This document shows, piece by piece, positions 1 to 11,080 of a stretch of 64,000 nucleotides of DNA. This DNA is from Sarcocystis neurona. Taxonomy: Eukaryota > Apicomplexa > Conoidasida > Eucoccidiorida > Sarcocystidae. The stretch spans positions 1,632,156-1,696,155 of the forward strand of contig KL647288.1 of NCBI GenBank assembly GCA_000727475.1, written 5' to 3'. Position numbers and translations under genes: made by a program. Every line of letters begins with the position of its first letter. Positions within the stretch are counted from its first letter, which is position 1. Under the pieces are notes generated by a model. It was not told the DNA's origin. It was given only the letters and a program-made list of their open reading frames with translations, and made no database searches.

Positions 1-41
<41 letters not shown>

Positions 42-660
42 NAGANAGNAGTGAAGAGAGAGAGAGAGAGAGCGAAGAAAGAGAGAATGAGAGATACAAA
101 CAGAGAAAGAGAGAGAGACACAGACAGAAATACAGGGAGATATATACAGACAAAGAGAGAAACAGAGAGATATATATATATAGGCAGAGCGATGCACAGA
201 CAGAAATACAGAGAGTGAAAGACAGAGAGAGAGAAAGAGAGATAGAAAGAGAGATAGAAAGAGAGATACAGAGAGAGAGAGAGAGAGCGATACACAGACA
301 GACAGAAATACAGAGAGTGAGAGACAGAGAGAGAGAGAAAGAGGGAAAGAAATACACACACACACACACAGACAGAGAAAGAGAGAGAGAGAGAGGTACA
401 GAAGAAGAGATACGCAGATACAGACAGAGAGGCAAAGGGAGAAGGAGAGCAAAAAAGAGATACAGAAAGAGAGAGAGAGAGAGATATACAGAGAGAAAGA
501 GAGAGAGATACAGAAAAAGAGATACAGAGAGAGAGGGAGACAGAAGGAGATACAGACAGCGAAAGAGAGAGAGAGAGAGACACACACACACACACAGAAA
601 AAGAGATATAGAGAAGGAGGTTCAGAGAAACAGAGAGAGAAAGAGAGAGAAGAGTCACGC
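1..660. repeat. GA-rich simple-sequence block
   Basis: The first 660 bases are almost only purines on the plus strand: uninterrupted GA dinucleotides at the left edge, then GA mixed with short ATAC, CACACA and TATATA runs. The frames through it give only Arg/Glu/Lys/Thr/His low complexity, so I call no gene. A pyrimidine-rich counterpart lies at the right edge of the window. Confidence 0.9.
42..49. other. Ambiguous bases (N) in the GA repeat
   Basis: Three undetermined bases occur at 42, 46 and 49 inside the GA repeat. They show that the assembly is uncertain at the left edge. Confidence 0.95.
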
Positions 661-1085
661 GTAGAGAAGAAGAGAGAAACACAGAGACGCGAAGATGGAA
701 ACGGACTCGAACACCAACATCCACACACAAAGAAACACACAACATGCGCACATCTTTCTCATTAACGTACATATATATATGTGCCTGCGGAAAGAATAAA
801 TACACGTATATATACATATATAGATATATGTGTGTATGTGAGTATGGATATAAATGTGTACAAATATATATATATATGAATACATATACATACATGTATA
901 CATAAGTATATAAATATGTGTACACATATAATGCATGTACAGAACAAGACAAATGCACGTACATATGGATATTAATACACTTATATATACACGTATATGT
1001 ATGTAAAGGTACATATATATGTACATACCTACATACATACGTATGTAGATACATGTAGGCGTATATATATATATATATGTACGCA
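661..1085. repeat. TA-rich (ATAC/GTAT) simple-sequence block
   Basis: Alternating TATATA, ACATAC and GTATGT words fill this stretch and form many short self-complementary segments. Frames through it translate to Tyr/Ile/His/Thr strings. It separates the purine block from the CAG-rich block. Confidence 0.85.
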
Positions 1086-1225
1086 GTGCGTCACGGTGCA
1101 GCGGCAACAGTGTACGCGCGGGGTCGCGCTGCGAGCCGCAAAGCAGCAAAAGCCCTGTAGCAGCAACCGCAGGGGAACAGTGATCAGCAGCAGGAAAGTG
1201 TGGACTACAGCAGCAGCAACGGGAG

Positions 1226-1540
1226 ATGTTTCAATCTACGGCAGTACCAACAGCGTCAACCCCCGCAGCATCTATAGCAGCCGAGTCTTCCACAAACGGC
1301 AGCAGCACTTCCGCAGCAGTAGCAGTCTCGCAGCAGCAGCGGCAGTCTCGCAGCAAAAGCAGCAGCAGCAGCTCCGCAGCAGCCGCAGCAGCAATCTCGC
1401 AGCAGCAACAGCAGTTTGCCGCAGCAACAGCAGCATTGCATGTCAAAACAGCAAAACCAGCTCCTTCCGTTCTGCCGCTGGCATCTGCAGAAGTATGCGG
1501 GGTCGCGGCGCGGCTCGCGGCATGCGCTCAGTCTTCATAG
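1226..1540 (+). CDS. Hypothetical Ala/Ser/Gln-rich open frame (possible exon)
   Basis: A 104-codon plus-strand frame with a true ATG. It is about half Ala and Ser, with short Gln runs (residues about 50-95), and ends in a less repetitive tail containing SVLPLASAEV. It reads CAG DNA as poly-A/S/Q, the usual composition of coccidian repeat-bearing proteins. No domain is recognised and no splice site was matched. It may be a chance opening in triplet DNA. Confidence 0.18.
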   Translation: MFQSTAVPTASTPAASIAAESSTNGSSTSAAVAVSQQQRQSRSKSSSSSSAAAAAAISQQQQQFAAATAALHVKTAKPAPSVLPLASAEVCGVAARLAACAQSS

Positions 1541-2318
1541 CGCCCACAGCAACAACGGGAAAACAGTAGCAACAGCAGCAACTCCTACCTTGTTGCCAAA
1601 GAAGCAACAGCAACAGAAGAGATGCAAAGAAGCAGCAGCAACAGGGAAAGCGCAGCACCCGCGGTAGCTAAACTGTCCACAAAGAAGCTGGTGGTGCTTC
1701 TTTGACAACGTGTAGAGAGAGCAGCAGCAGCAGCTCTCAGTCAGCAACGAAAAAGGCAAGAGGAGGAGCGGCAGACGAAGTAGCAGCGCCTTGATAAAAA
1801 AGCAGCAACACAGAACGTGCGGCACAGGCGAGAGACACACCCGCAAGAACCTAGTGAGCCCTCTCCTGTATAGCTTACGTAAATTTCCTGCAGGAGTTCT
1901 CTGCTGCACACGGACCGGACTGTCGCTAGCAGCAGCAGAAATTCTCTTCTGCTGCTCTTGCGCTGCAGCAGGAACAGCAGCAGCCACGCCTCGCGTCAAG
2001 CCGTCGACTCGCTGCTGCTCCTCCTGCTCCTCTACTCTCTTCCATCGCTGCTGTTGCTCCTGTCCCCCCGCCTGCAGCTCCCTCTGCTGTTGCTGCTGCT
2101 GCGCGCGCAGCTGGACAGACACCTGTCGATGGCAGGAACGCTGTGGGGCGCACAGGAGCACCGGCGTCCGAGCAAGCACCTCTTGCAGCGGTGGCTGTCC
2201 CGGAGCTCCTAACAACGGGGCCATTGTCTGCAGAAGCAGCAGCAGCAATAACAGCGGCGGCAGCAATAACAGCGGCAGTGGCAATAACAGCGGCAGCAGC
2301 AGCAACAGCAGCAGCAGC

Positions 2319-2390
2319 AAAAGCAGCGGCAGCAGCAAAAGCAGCGGCAGCAGCAAAAGCAGCGGCAACAGCAAAAGCAGAGGCAAGGGC
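2319..2390 (+). repeat. 18-bp tandem repeat, four units
   Basis: Four consecutive 18-bp units of the form AAAAGCAGCGGCAGCAGC lie end to end; the third and fourth carry one to four substitutions. In the 2143-2427 frame each unit gives a Lys-Ala pattern. The 18-bp period keeps any reading frame, as expected if units expand within coding DNA. Confidence 0.8.
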
Positions 2391-3362
2391 AGAAGCAGCG
2401 GCAGCAAAAACAACAACATGCGTCTAAGCAACAGCAGCAACCACATGGTGAATAGCACGAATACAAAACGGGACAGCAGTCTACCAGGAGCTGCACCAGT
2501 TTCATCGACACAAGAAGCAGCACCAGCAGGAGCAACACCACCAGCAGGAGCAACAGCACCAGCAGCAGCGACAGCACCAGCAGGAGCAGCAGCAGCAACA
2601 GGATCACCGCAGCACAGGGGGAGACAGCTGCAGTAAGATCAGCAGCAGCAATCCTGAGAGCAGCAGCTGCAGCGTGACAGCAAGCCAACAGGAGTTGAGA
2701 CAGTAACTGCAGCAGCGGCAGCAGTGAGACGACGTAGCAGCACCAAAAAGGGCGGACCCGCAGCGTTAGATCTTGCGTCGCTTCAACTCAAAAGGGCGTC
2801 CCGGAGTAAGCAGCAGCGGGAAGCAAAGCTACGAGAGCAGGTGTGGGGTCCCTCTCAATGAAAGGAGAAACAGCAGCAGCAACTGCGCGTGAAGCCGCCA
2901 CCAGCAGCAGCGTCAGCAGCAGTCAACAAACACAGCACTGGAAGTGATGGAAAACAGCAGCAGCCACTGGCACGGCTTTCACCCCGCCCCCCCCTCGCAA
3001 GCAGCAGCAGCGGCAGCAAAGCAGGGTGAACAGCAGCACCAGCAGCAGGGGCATCTGAACCAAAATTGGCAGCAGCAGCAGCAGCAGCCACGCGCGAGCA
3101 GCAACAGCAGCGAGGCTTGGTCTCTACCACTAGCAAGCCGCAGAAGGGCACAAGACGGTAATAGCAGCAGCAAAAAAGTAACGCTGCAGGGGCAGTGCGC
3201 AGCAGCCACCATCCCCGCTGCTGCTGCAGCAAAACAGGGAGCCGAGCTGGCACCCGCTTGAATGATACACAGCCGCACAGCGACGCCTGCTTCTGTTGCT
3301 GTGTGTCCCACACAGCAGCAAAGAACAGACTGCGAAGTGTTGCTCCCCCGCAGCAGACTTAC

Positions 3363-6300
3363 TAAGTAAACATCCGCAGCAGCAGTCCCTGCGTCGCTGG
3401 CCTTTTCTTCCACCTCTACCTCTCCTTGCTGCTGCTGCTCCTCCTCCTCCTCTTCCTCCGATTGTTGAGACATGTCGTCGTCCTGCGACTGCTGCTGCTG
3501 TTGCAGGGAAGAACCCTTCGGCATCTCAGCAGCACCAGCAAAAACCCCCCTCCTCCCTTTACTGCTAGGCGACGCCAGTGCCGTCGTTGCTACTCCACCT
3601 GCCGCTTCCTGTGCTGCTGTTGCTGCTGCAGGTGCTTCATGTGCTGCTGTCGCACTACTTGGCTGCACCGACGACGACAGCTGCAAGTCGCGAAGCGACA
3701 CGTCTGCTGCAGCTGCTTCGGGGACTTCTTCTTCTTCTGAAGAAGAGAGCAGTTCATCGAAAAATACCGTCTCGGCAAAACCGGCGGGATTTCCAGCTGC
3801 TGTTGCTGCCCCTGTTGCCGCTGCTGTTGCCCTATCGCCTGACTCTTCTCTCCATCGCTCTCCACGCCTTCGCCTTCCTACTGCCTCTGCTGCTGCTGCT
3901 GCTTCCGCTGCTGCTGCTTCCGCTGCTACTGCTTCTGCTGCTGCTGCTTCTCCTGCTGTCGCTGCTGCTTCTGCTGCTGCTGCTGCTTCGGCGTCTGCCT
4001 CTGCTGCGGCCGCTTCTTCGAGTGTTGCTTCTGCTGCTGCTGCTGAGAGGCGTGGGCCCGGCGGGCGCGCACGACGCCCAGAGAACTGAGCCGGAGCAGC
4101 AACGGGAGAATCTTCCCCTTCTGAAGAGAGCTGCAGCAAAAATAGATCAAGGTCCTCCACTACCTTTTCTGCTGCAGCAGCGGAAGCTGCAGCAACGGCT
4201 GACGCGGCAGCAGCTGCTGCTGCAGCAGGCGACGGATGTGTTGCAGAGATCAAAGCAGCAGCAAACGACAGCGGAAACGACTTTCCTCGCCGGCCACCCT
4301 CCCTAGGAGAAACAGACGAACGCAGCAGCATGCTGCCGTTCAGGCCTGTCTCCCTGCTGTTGTTACTGCTGCTGAGACACGCCTGTCGCTCGCTCCTCGC
4401 CTGTCGCCCCGTCGATCCTATCAACCCCTGCTGCTGCTGTAAAGCCTGTTGCTGCTGCTGCTGCAACGCTTGCTGCTGCTGCTGTAACGCCTGTTGCTGC
4501 TGCTGGTGCAGCGTTTGCTGGTGCTGAAGCAACGCCTCCTGCTGCTGAAGCAACGCCTCCTGCTGCTCACCCGCTTGCAGAGGCTGCAGGCCTGCAGCAC
4601 GTAGCTGTCGGTGCAGTGATCCGTCGGGCCAGAGAGAAAGCTCGTTTTCTCCGTCCACACGTGTTGCTGCTTCTCTTCTCTTTCCGTCTTCGTTTACTGC
4701 TGCCGCTGTCTCTGTTGCTGCGGTTCGTGATGCTGCTTCTGCCTCTGCCGTTGCCGGAGCTCCTCGAGCAGTCTTGCTGCTGCCGCTAGCGGGGAGGCGG
4801 CGCTGCAGCAGCTGTTCGGCAACGGCGTCGCTGTGCAGTGGAAAAGGGTGAGAAGCATTCATCTGCACAGAAAACGCATGCAAGCCTCTTCGGCCGAGAG
4901 GCGGAGGCTGCCACCACCACTGGTGCGGCCCCACAGGTACGTACAACTCTCCCTGTTTACCTTTTCCTCTTCCTTCTCCTCCTCCAACTGCTGCAGCAGC
5001 TGCAGCAGCTGCAGCAGAAGCAATGCGCTCTCGCAGCATGCCTTCTGCTGTCGCGCGTGCTCCGGTTGCGTTTCCACCTGCTGCTGCCTCTCCTCCACCG
5101 CTTGCTGCTGCAGGAAGCAGCAACGAAGAAGAGAGCGAAGCAGCGTCTGCTCCTCGCGACGAATCCGGTGGAAAAAGGACAGTCCGAGCGGGAGAACGGG
5201 CATCCAGGGCGGTTGTTGCTGCTGCCGCTGAAGTCCGTGGGGCAGCTGCCGCTGCTCTAGTGGGTGCGGCTGATAATGACGGTGCTGCTGCAGCAGCAGC
5301 AGGTAGCGCCGGCGACAACGACGCAGCTGCTCCCGGTGCTGCTGGTGTGCGCACACCCAGAGACGCCTGCTGCTGCTGCTGTCCAGCAGAGTCTTGAACC
5401 CGCTGTTGCTGCTCCTGGTGCTGTGGCGGCAGCACCTGCAGGTAAAAGCGCTGATTCGGTTGTTCCGCATGCGGTTGCTGCAGCAGTCCCACAGTGCGTC
5501 GCAGGTACGAGGCGGAGGACGCTTCTGCGGCGGTGAGCGAAGCAAACGAGTAACCGTCGGCTGCTCCCGCTGCTGGTGCTGGGGCGCGCCCTACACGCCT
5601 CGGGAATGCTGTTGCTCCTGCAGCCCGTGCTGCTACACTTGCGCTATCTGCTGCTGCTGTGGGGGTCGCCTGCCCTGCTGCTGCTGACCTTGCTGCCATC
5701 CCTGCTGCTCTGGGCGTCCCCACACTTGCAAGAACTGCAGCTCCTGCTCTGAGGCGCGGCGACTGCACCACGTGATGCAAACCGGGAGAACCGCCCCGTG
5801 GCGCAGCCCCTCGAATCGGAGACGCAGCCGGCGAATCCTGCTGCCGCTGCTGCGCCATCCCGAAGGAAAAGCTGCTGGTGGCTGCGCTGCTACGAGGCGC
5901 TCCTTCCCCTGCTGTGTGCCTTGCCGCCACGTCCGGCAGCGCAGAAACATCCGCTTCTGCATTCGCCGGCAAGTGCTGCTCCGGCTGCTGCCAGGGCTGC
6001 TGCTGCAATTGCTGCTGCCACTGCTGCAACTTCTGCCACTCCTTCTGCTGCTGCCACTGCTGCTGCAGTTGCAACTCCTGCTGCTGCCGCAGGTGTTCTC
6101 GCTCTTGCTGCTGCAGGAAAAGGACGGGGGAGGGCGCTGTGTGGAGAGTGCTTGCTACGAATGCTGCCGGTGTCGTCTTTGGTGCTGGTGCCCCTGCATA
6201 TCCTGCTGCTGCTCTTGCATGTCCAGTTGCTGCTGCCGGCGCTGCTGTTGCATCTGCCTGTGCTGCTGCGGCGGTATCCCTCACTCCGCTGTCGACGCCG

Positions 6301-7790
6301 TTGCTCCGGAGCACCTGTCGCCCCGCTGGCGATGCGTGCGGCGCTGCAAAAGACGGGAGAGCAAAGGAAGAGAACGAAGAGGAAGGAGAGGAGGAAAGCA
6401 GATGTGTCTGCTGTCGCAGCAACCCGGCGTGTGGTGCTGCTGCGGCCGCTCGTTCTCCTTTGTTCGCTGCTGGTGGTGCTGCTCTTGCTGTTGCTGCTGC
6501 TGACAGACTGCGTGGCGAAACGGGAGGCGGAGCAGCAGCAGAAGGGAGAAGTCCTTTGTCGTGGACTCGCGTCGTAGCTTCTGCAGTTTCTTCTTCGTGT
6601 GCACACGAGACGAAGTCATCCCCAGCAGCAGCGGCGGGATTTCTGGTGCTGCTGCTGCCGACCCCGCCCCCCCTGTGGCTGCTACGGGTCGGTCCTCCGC
6701 TGCAGCTGCTGCAGGCTCTGCTGCTGGTGCTGCTCGTCTCACTTTCGCTGCTGCTGGTGCTGCCTGCAGCTCGCGCGCTGCTGCTGCGGCGCGGGGGGGC
6801 GCGCCGCCGATGCATCCGTCTACTTTTGTAGGGGCTCGAAAAAAAGAGAGGGAAGACGTCGTGCGGAGGAGAGCAGAGCACCGGTCCTCCGCCTGCTGCT
6901 GGGAAGCCTGCTGCACGAGAACGCGTTCCTGCTGCTGCCTCATCCCCTGTTCCTGCGCCTGCTGCTGCCGCCGCTCCCGCGGCTGTCCTCCCATGTCCCG
7001 CAACCGGCAGCAACCCCACACCCGCGTCGTTCAGCAGCCACGAATTGCTGTCTGGAGCCGCACTTCTTGCGTCTCCTGCAACGCGGGAGCGCAGCAGCAG
7101 CGACGGAGACGCCATTATCCTGTTCCTCCCGCCGTCTGCAGCAGGAAGCGAACGAGGGGAAGAAGAAGCAGCAGCAGCCAGAATGTTCTTCTCCTGCTGC
7201 TCCGCAGTTGCAGCCCCCATCGAAGAATCTTCAGTCCCCTTCAAGCTCTCCCCCTGCTGCAGCAAGCCCGCTCGCTGCTGCTGCTGCTGCAAACTGCCCC
7301 TCCTGCTGTTCCTGTAAGACACGCCTCCTGCTGCTGCTCGTCCCCTACCACGACTTCTGCTGTTCTGCAGCCACCTTGCGGTGCTCCAACGTGGCCTCCT
7401 TTGCCGCCGCTTGCTGCTGCCGTGTAGCCGCTCGCTGCTGCTGTGTGGCCGCTTGCCGCTGCTTTCTGGCGGCCTGCTGTTGCTGCAGCGGCGGCAGGCC
7501 TGGACGTGTGTCTCTTCCGGATCTGCTGCACAGTTCAGTCCTGTGGAGCTGCTGCTGCAGTGTCCTTGCTGCTCGTGTGCTGCTTCTGCGACGGCTGCTG
7601 CTGTACCTCGTCTTCTCAAGTCGCGCTGCAACAGCAGCAGCTGCCTTGGGAAGCAGCGGTGCCGGCAAAAAGCAGCTGCAGTAGCAGCGTTTCCTGCTCT
7701 TATTTGCCCGCGTCTGCTGCTGCTGTACACGCATGCACACCCCCCTGCTAGTCTTATTTTCAGCCATCTGCTGCCGCTGCTCTGAAGCAC
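3363..7790 (-). CDS. Large Gln/Ala/Ser-rich protein, long exon (hypothetical)
   Basis: The minus strand is open from an ATG at 7790 to at least 3363. I end the exon at 3363 because a perfect GTAAGT donor follows in phase 0 after ...Asp-Val-Tyr-Leu; reading on adds poly-Cys and poly-Leu. This gives about 1476 codons. The more complex parts are a Gln-rich middle (around residues 560-620), the peptide PVGPHQWWWQPPPLG, a Gln/Leu heptad-like run, poly-Ala with periodic Glu, and acidic clusters such as SSSEEEEVPE near the end. No domain is recognised. CAG lies on this strand, the usual coccidian coding orientation. The first few hundred codons are doubtful: a TAG lies just upstream of the ATG, and from 7640 to 7345 another frame gives cleaner Gln/Ala runs, so the true start is probably in an upstream exon. 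The downstream exon is not identified. Confidence 0.55.
4431..4560 (-). repeat. Poly-Gln tract with spaced Ala-Leu
   Basis: Within the long minus-strand exon, runs of four to six CAG codons are separated by GCG/GCA-Leu pairs, giving repeated ALQQQQ words. The spacing of 18 to 24 bp keeps the frame. It is the purest Gln tract of the gene and a likely length polymorphism. Confidence 0.75.
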
Positions 7791-9256
7791 GTGTTGCCTG
7801 CTGCAGCCGCCCTAAGAATACTCTGCGCCTGCGTCGGGCACTGCTGTTGCAGAAACTCCTCTTGCGGCGTAGGCTGCTGCTGCTCCTCTCCTCCTCTTTC
7901 TCTGCCTTTGCCGCGTCTCCGCCCGCTGCGCGCAGGTCACCCACTGCCTGCAACAGCTGCTTTACACACGCTATTGTCGTCCCCCCCCTGCTGCTCTTCC
8001 CTGCTCACCAAGACAATACCTGCTTCTGCTTCTTCTACTTTTGGCTTCCTCTGCGCCGCAGCTGACTCCGGGGGCGCACTCCTGCCGCTGCTCCTCCAGA
8101 GGCTGCACTGCAGCAGTGACACTCGCAGCTGTTGATACTTTCACTGCTGCTGCTGCTGTTGCGACGAGTGTGACCCCTCGGCCACTGCTGCTGCTCCTGT
8201 CGTTACTGCTTTGGCTCCTCTTGGTGAGGCTGCCGCTGCTGCTGATCCTGCTGCTGCTGTTGCACCTGCTGAGATTCCTTCTCCCTCCTGCGGCGCTTTT
8301 ACCCGGGGTTTCTGCTGCGCTGGCTTCACTGCTGCTGCTTTCGACTAGCCTGTCACACGAGAAGTTGCAGCTGTTGTTCCGCTCCACTCTGCTGTCGCGG
8401 CTGTGACGGCTGCTGCTGCTGCCGCTCTTGCTGCTTTGTCTGAGGCTGCGGTTGTTCCGGCGGTTTAACTCATGCAGCTGCTGCAGCAGAAACTGCTGCT
8501 GCCTTACTCGTTGCAGCTGCTGTCGCGGACAGACGCTGCAGCACCGAAGGTCGCTCCGCTGTTGCATGTGCCTGCTGCTGCTGTCTGTGCTGCTGGTTCC
8601 AGCAAGAGACCTCCAGCGTGTTCACAGCAGCAGGGGCGCCTCTGCAGCTGCGGACAGCCGGCAGCTGCTGCATCGGAGAGCGACCGGTGCGACGCCTGTA
8701 GATTGCCTCTATTCTGCTGCTGCTGCTGCCCCTGACTTCCTCGGTTGCCGCTGGCTTGCTCGACTGCCGCTGGCTGCTACTGCCGCTGCTAGCGGCTGTT
8801 GCTGTCCCCGGGATGCGGCGCGCTCCTTGCTGCTGCTGCGGCTGCGGCTGGCTGCGTGGTGTGACTGACACTCTACTCAAGCAGACAAGGCAGCGAGAAG
8901 GTAACACCGTAAATCTCCTGCTGCTGCGAGTCCTCTGCGCTGAAACTACCTACCGCAGCACATACAGCTGCTGCCTCTGCTTCCCCTCGAGTGGGTGGAG
9001 GAACAGCACATACATGTTTACACGTAGGACTGGTCTTCCTGCTGTCAACGATGGACGAGAAATTGTGGGAAACGTAGCCAGTGGAGCTGCCAGGGCTACT
9101 ACTGCTGCCACTGTTGCAGCGAAGCGAGAGGCCTTCTACGTACAAAGACGGAAAGTTTCTGCTGCTCGGGATGCTTGTGCCCCTACGTTTTCCGCTGCTG
9201 CGGCTGCGGTAGCGTGGCATGCAGACACTGTTTGTTTCTGTAGACAGCCACGGCAC
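7791..9256 (-). other. Probable 5' exons of the minus-strand Gln/Ala-rich gene, unresolved
   Basis: CAG orientation continues on the minus strand to about 8900, but no single frame stays open. Protein-like stretches change frame: Val-Glu-Glu-Ala-Glu-Ala near 8020, then TTIACVKQLLQAVGDLRAAG near 7975-7920 in another frame, then QQPTPQEEFLQQQ near 7870 in a third. The first change coincides with a run of eight G on the minus strand (7981-7988). Introns or homopolymer errors could both explain this. An ATG-initiated frame of 127 codons opens at 9256 and ends at 8873 without an obvious donor. I call the area part of the gene but give no exon boundaries. Confidence 0.35.
7981..7988. other. C8/G8 homopolymer at a frame change
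   Basis: Eight C on the plus strand (G8 on the minus, coding-like strand) sit exactly where the protein-like reading moves from one minus frame to the next. A one-base length error here would join the two readings. Confidence 0.6.
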
Positions 9257-9332
9257 ATACGCTGCACGTCGTTCACGCTGACCGCGCCGGGGTGAGTGCT
9301 GCGCTGCAGCTGCGGCAGCAGCGGAGACGCAG

Positions 9333-9786
9333 ATGATCGCAGGGGCAGCACCAGCAACCGCAGGCGCACCAGCGCCTGCACAAAGACGATTAAGAAAGGT
9401 ATTCGCGCAGACAGTACAGCAGCAGGAACCGCAGCAGCAACGGCGAGGAAGGAGCAGCAGGCGCCGGGAAGATTGTGTTAAGAAGTGTGCGCCGCCGCAG
9501 TGGCCACGGCAGCAGCGGGATTACCTTGGGCCGCAGTCTTCGCGAGCTGTAAGAGAAGGAGAGAAAGACACTGAAAAAGCTGCTTCAGCAGCAGCAGCAA
9601 AGTGGCGCAAGAGGGTGGTGCTGCAGCTGGATGCTAGCTTTTACTGGGAGGCATGTGGCGGCGGAGAAAAAAATTGGAGCGAGAAGAAATGGATCTCACC
9701 TGGCGGGAAGCAACACTATCACTTCGTGCGACGGAAGAATTTTGATGTGCTTGCATGCGGAAGGCGGAGGAGGGGAGAGGAAAGGT
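9333..9786 (+). CDS. Hypothetical protein, possible exon of a plus-strand gene
   Basis: ATG at 9333 opens a 151-codon frame. The first third is Ala/Pro/Gln/Arg-rich. The last 60 residues are less repetitive and aromatic, with WRKRVVLQLDASFYWEACG followed by a Lys/Gly/His-rich stretch. The frame's stop overlaps a possible donor: GAA-AG is followed by GTAATT, so coding may end at 9786 and continue in an exon in the CAG-rich DNA downstream. It lies head to head with the minus-strand gene, with fewer than 100 bp between the nearest open frames, so a shared divergent promoter is possible. No family is recognised. Confidence 0.35.
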
Positions 9787-10700
9787 AATTGCGAGTAGAA
9801 ACTTCTCGAAGAAACACCAGCATTTACGAAAAACCGCAGAGAAAAGCCGACAGCAGCAGCAGCACCAGTAGCAGCAGCAGCAGCAGCGGAGCAGCACATC
9901 CAGCTGCAGCAGCAGCAGCGAGCGCCGCAGCCGGGAGCAGCAGTTGGGGGCTGGCAGCGCTCTGTCACGAGCAGCAGCAGCAGCAGGAGCAGCCACAGTA
10001 TCAACAGCAGCAGGAACAGGAACAGTAGCAGCAGAATCTTTACCAGCAGCAGCCTCACAGGAACAGTGATAGCAAGAGGAACAGTTGCAGCTGCAGCAGC
10101 CACCATTAACAACGGCGGCAGCCACAGCAGTAATTGAAGGCTGCTACTGCAGTGGTGCTGCGGCAACAACGGAAAAAAAGCAGAATCTGATACTGCTGCT
10201 GCCGCTGCAGTGGTACCACTGCAGTAGCTGCCATCACAGCAACAGCTGCCGCAGCAACTGCACCGTGCAGAAAAGCACATAGGCCAGTACAAGAGCGACA
10301 ATGAATCCAGGAATACGAACAAAGGGAAGACAGTCGTACCAGCAGAGCAGAGCGCAGCGGTAACGGGTAGACAGCACTTCGAGCGGAGAAGGAAGGCACT
10401 TAGTGCTGCTGCGGGAGCGTAGACCGGGCAGCGCCAGACGCAGCAGCACCAACAGGCACTGAAGCAACAGCAGACACAGCAACAGCAATAGCAAAGTGGA
10501 CAACAAGCACCAGTAACAACCACGTAAGATGTCAGCCGAAAGTAAACGAAGACAGAAGTTGCGAGCAGCGTGTGCAGGAGCAACCTCAGGAAGAGCAGCA
10601 GAAGCAACACACGACGAAGCAGCAGTACCGCACCTGCGTCGGCAAGCAGTCAAGCAACCAACTCTGCAGTTCGGAAACACTACTGCACTGGTGCAGTATC
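9787..10700 (+). other. CAG-rich plus-strand DNA after the 9.3-kb open frame
   Basis: CAG triplets lie on the plus strand with short Ser/Gln/Ala frames such as 9789-10028. None is longer than about 110 codons, and the minus-strand openings (9696-10610) are poly-Leu/Cys shadows. It may contain further exons or the 3' untranslated part of the gene that starts at 9333. Confidence 0.4.
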
Positions 10701-11080
10701 AACACTAGATGTACGCACATATACACAAACATACATATACGCACCTATACGTATATATATTATTTGTGTGCAGGAGGGAGCGGCAGCACCAAGTGTGCTG
10801 GAACAAGACGTGTGCGCGAGGCAGCCATGTCTATCATCATATGTACATAAATATATACACGCATGTGTATGTACACGTATGTATACGCATAAATGAGGGT
10901 GTGCAAGTACGTATAAGTAGATCTACCAACGCGAAGAGAGCCGCCATGGACCTCCGTGTACGGCTACGTGAATCCCGTGCGGAACACAGCTCCTGTCCCT
11001 GTTGACACACACGTGTGTCTGTCTATTTGCATACATATTCGCATATATGTGGTACACGCGTGTGTAGCTGTAGAGACCTG
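10701..11080. repeat. TA/ACGTAT-rich simple sequence
   Basis: Dense ACATATAC, CGTATATA and CACGTGTAT words mark the end of the CAG block. No coding frame is credible here. Confidence 0.75.

Larger units (their letters stand above)
1086..3290. other. CAG/CTG patchwork, no resolved gene
   Basis: CAG triplets dominate the plus strand from about 1090 to 1950 and from about 2200 to 3270. A CTG-rich patch lies between, at about 1960-2115. All plus frames carry poly-Ala, poly-Ser or poly-Gln pieces, but none stays open through the whole stretch. Candidates such as 1791-2636 mix poly-Ser/Asn with poly-Cys, as expected from reading across a strand switch. It could hold exons of a plus-strand low-complexity gene or untranslated sequence beyond the minus-strand gene that ends near 3.36 kb. 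Confidence 0.6.

Noticed and set aside
1535..2688. Minus-strand open frames rich in Leu and Cys (307 and 159 codons)
   Set aside because: They are the antisense reading of CAG triplets (CTG, TGC) and contain no other sequence of interest.
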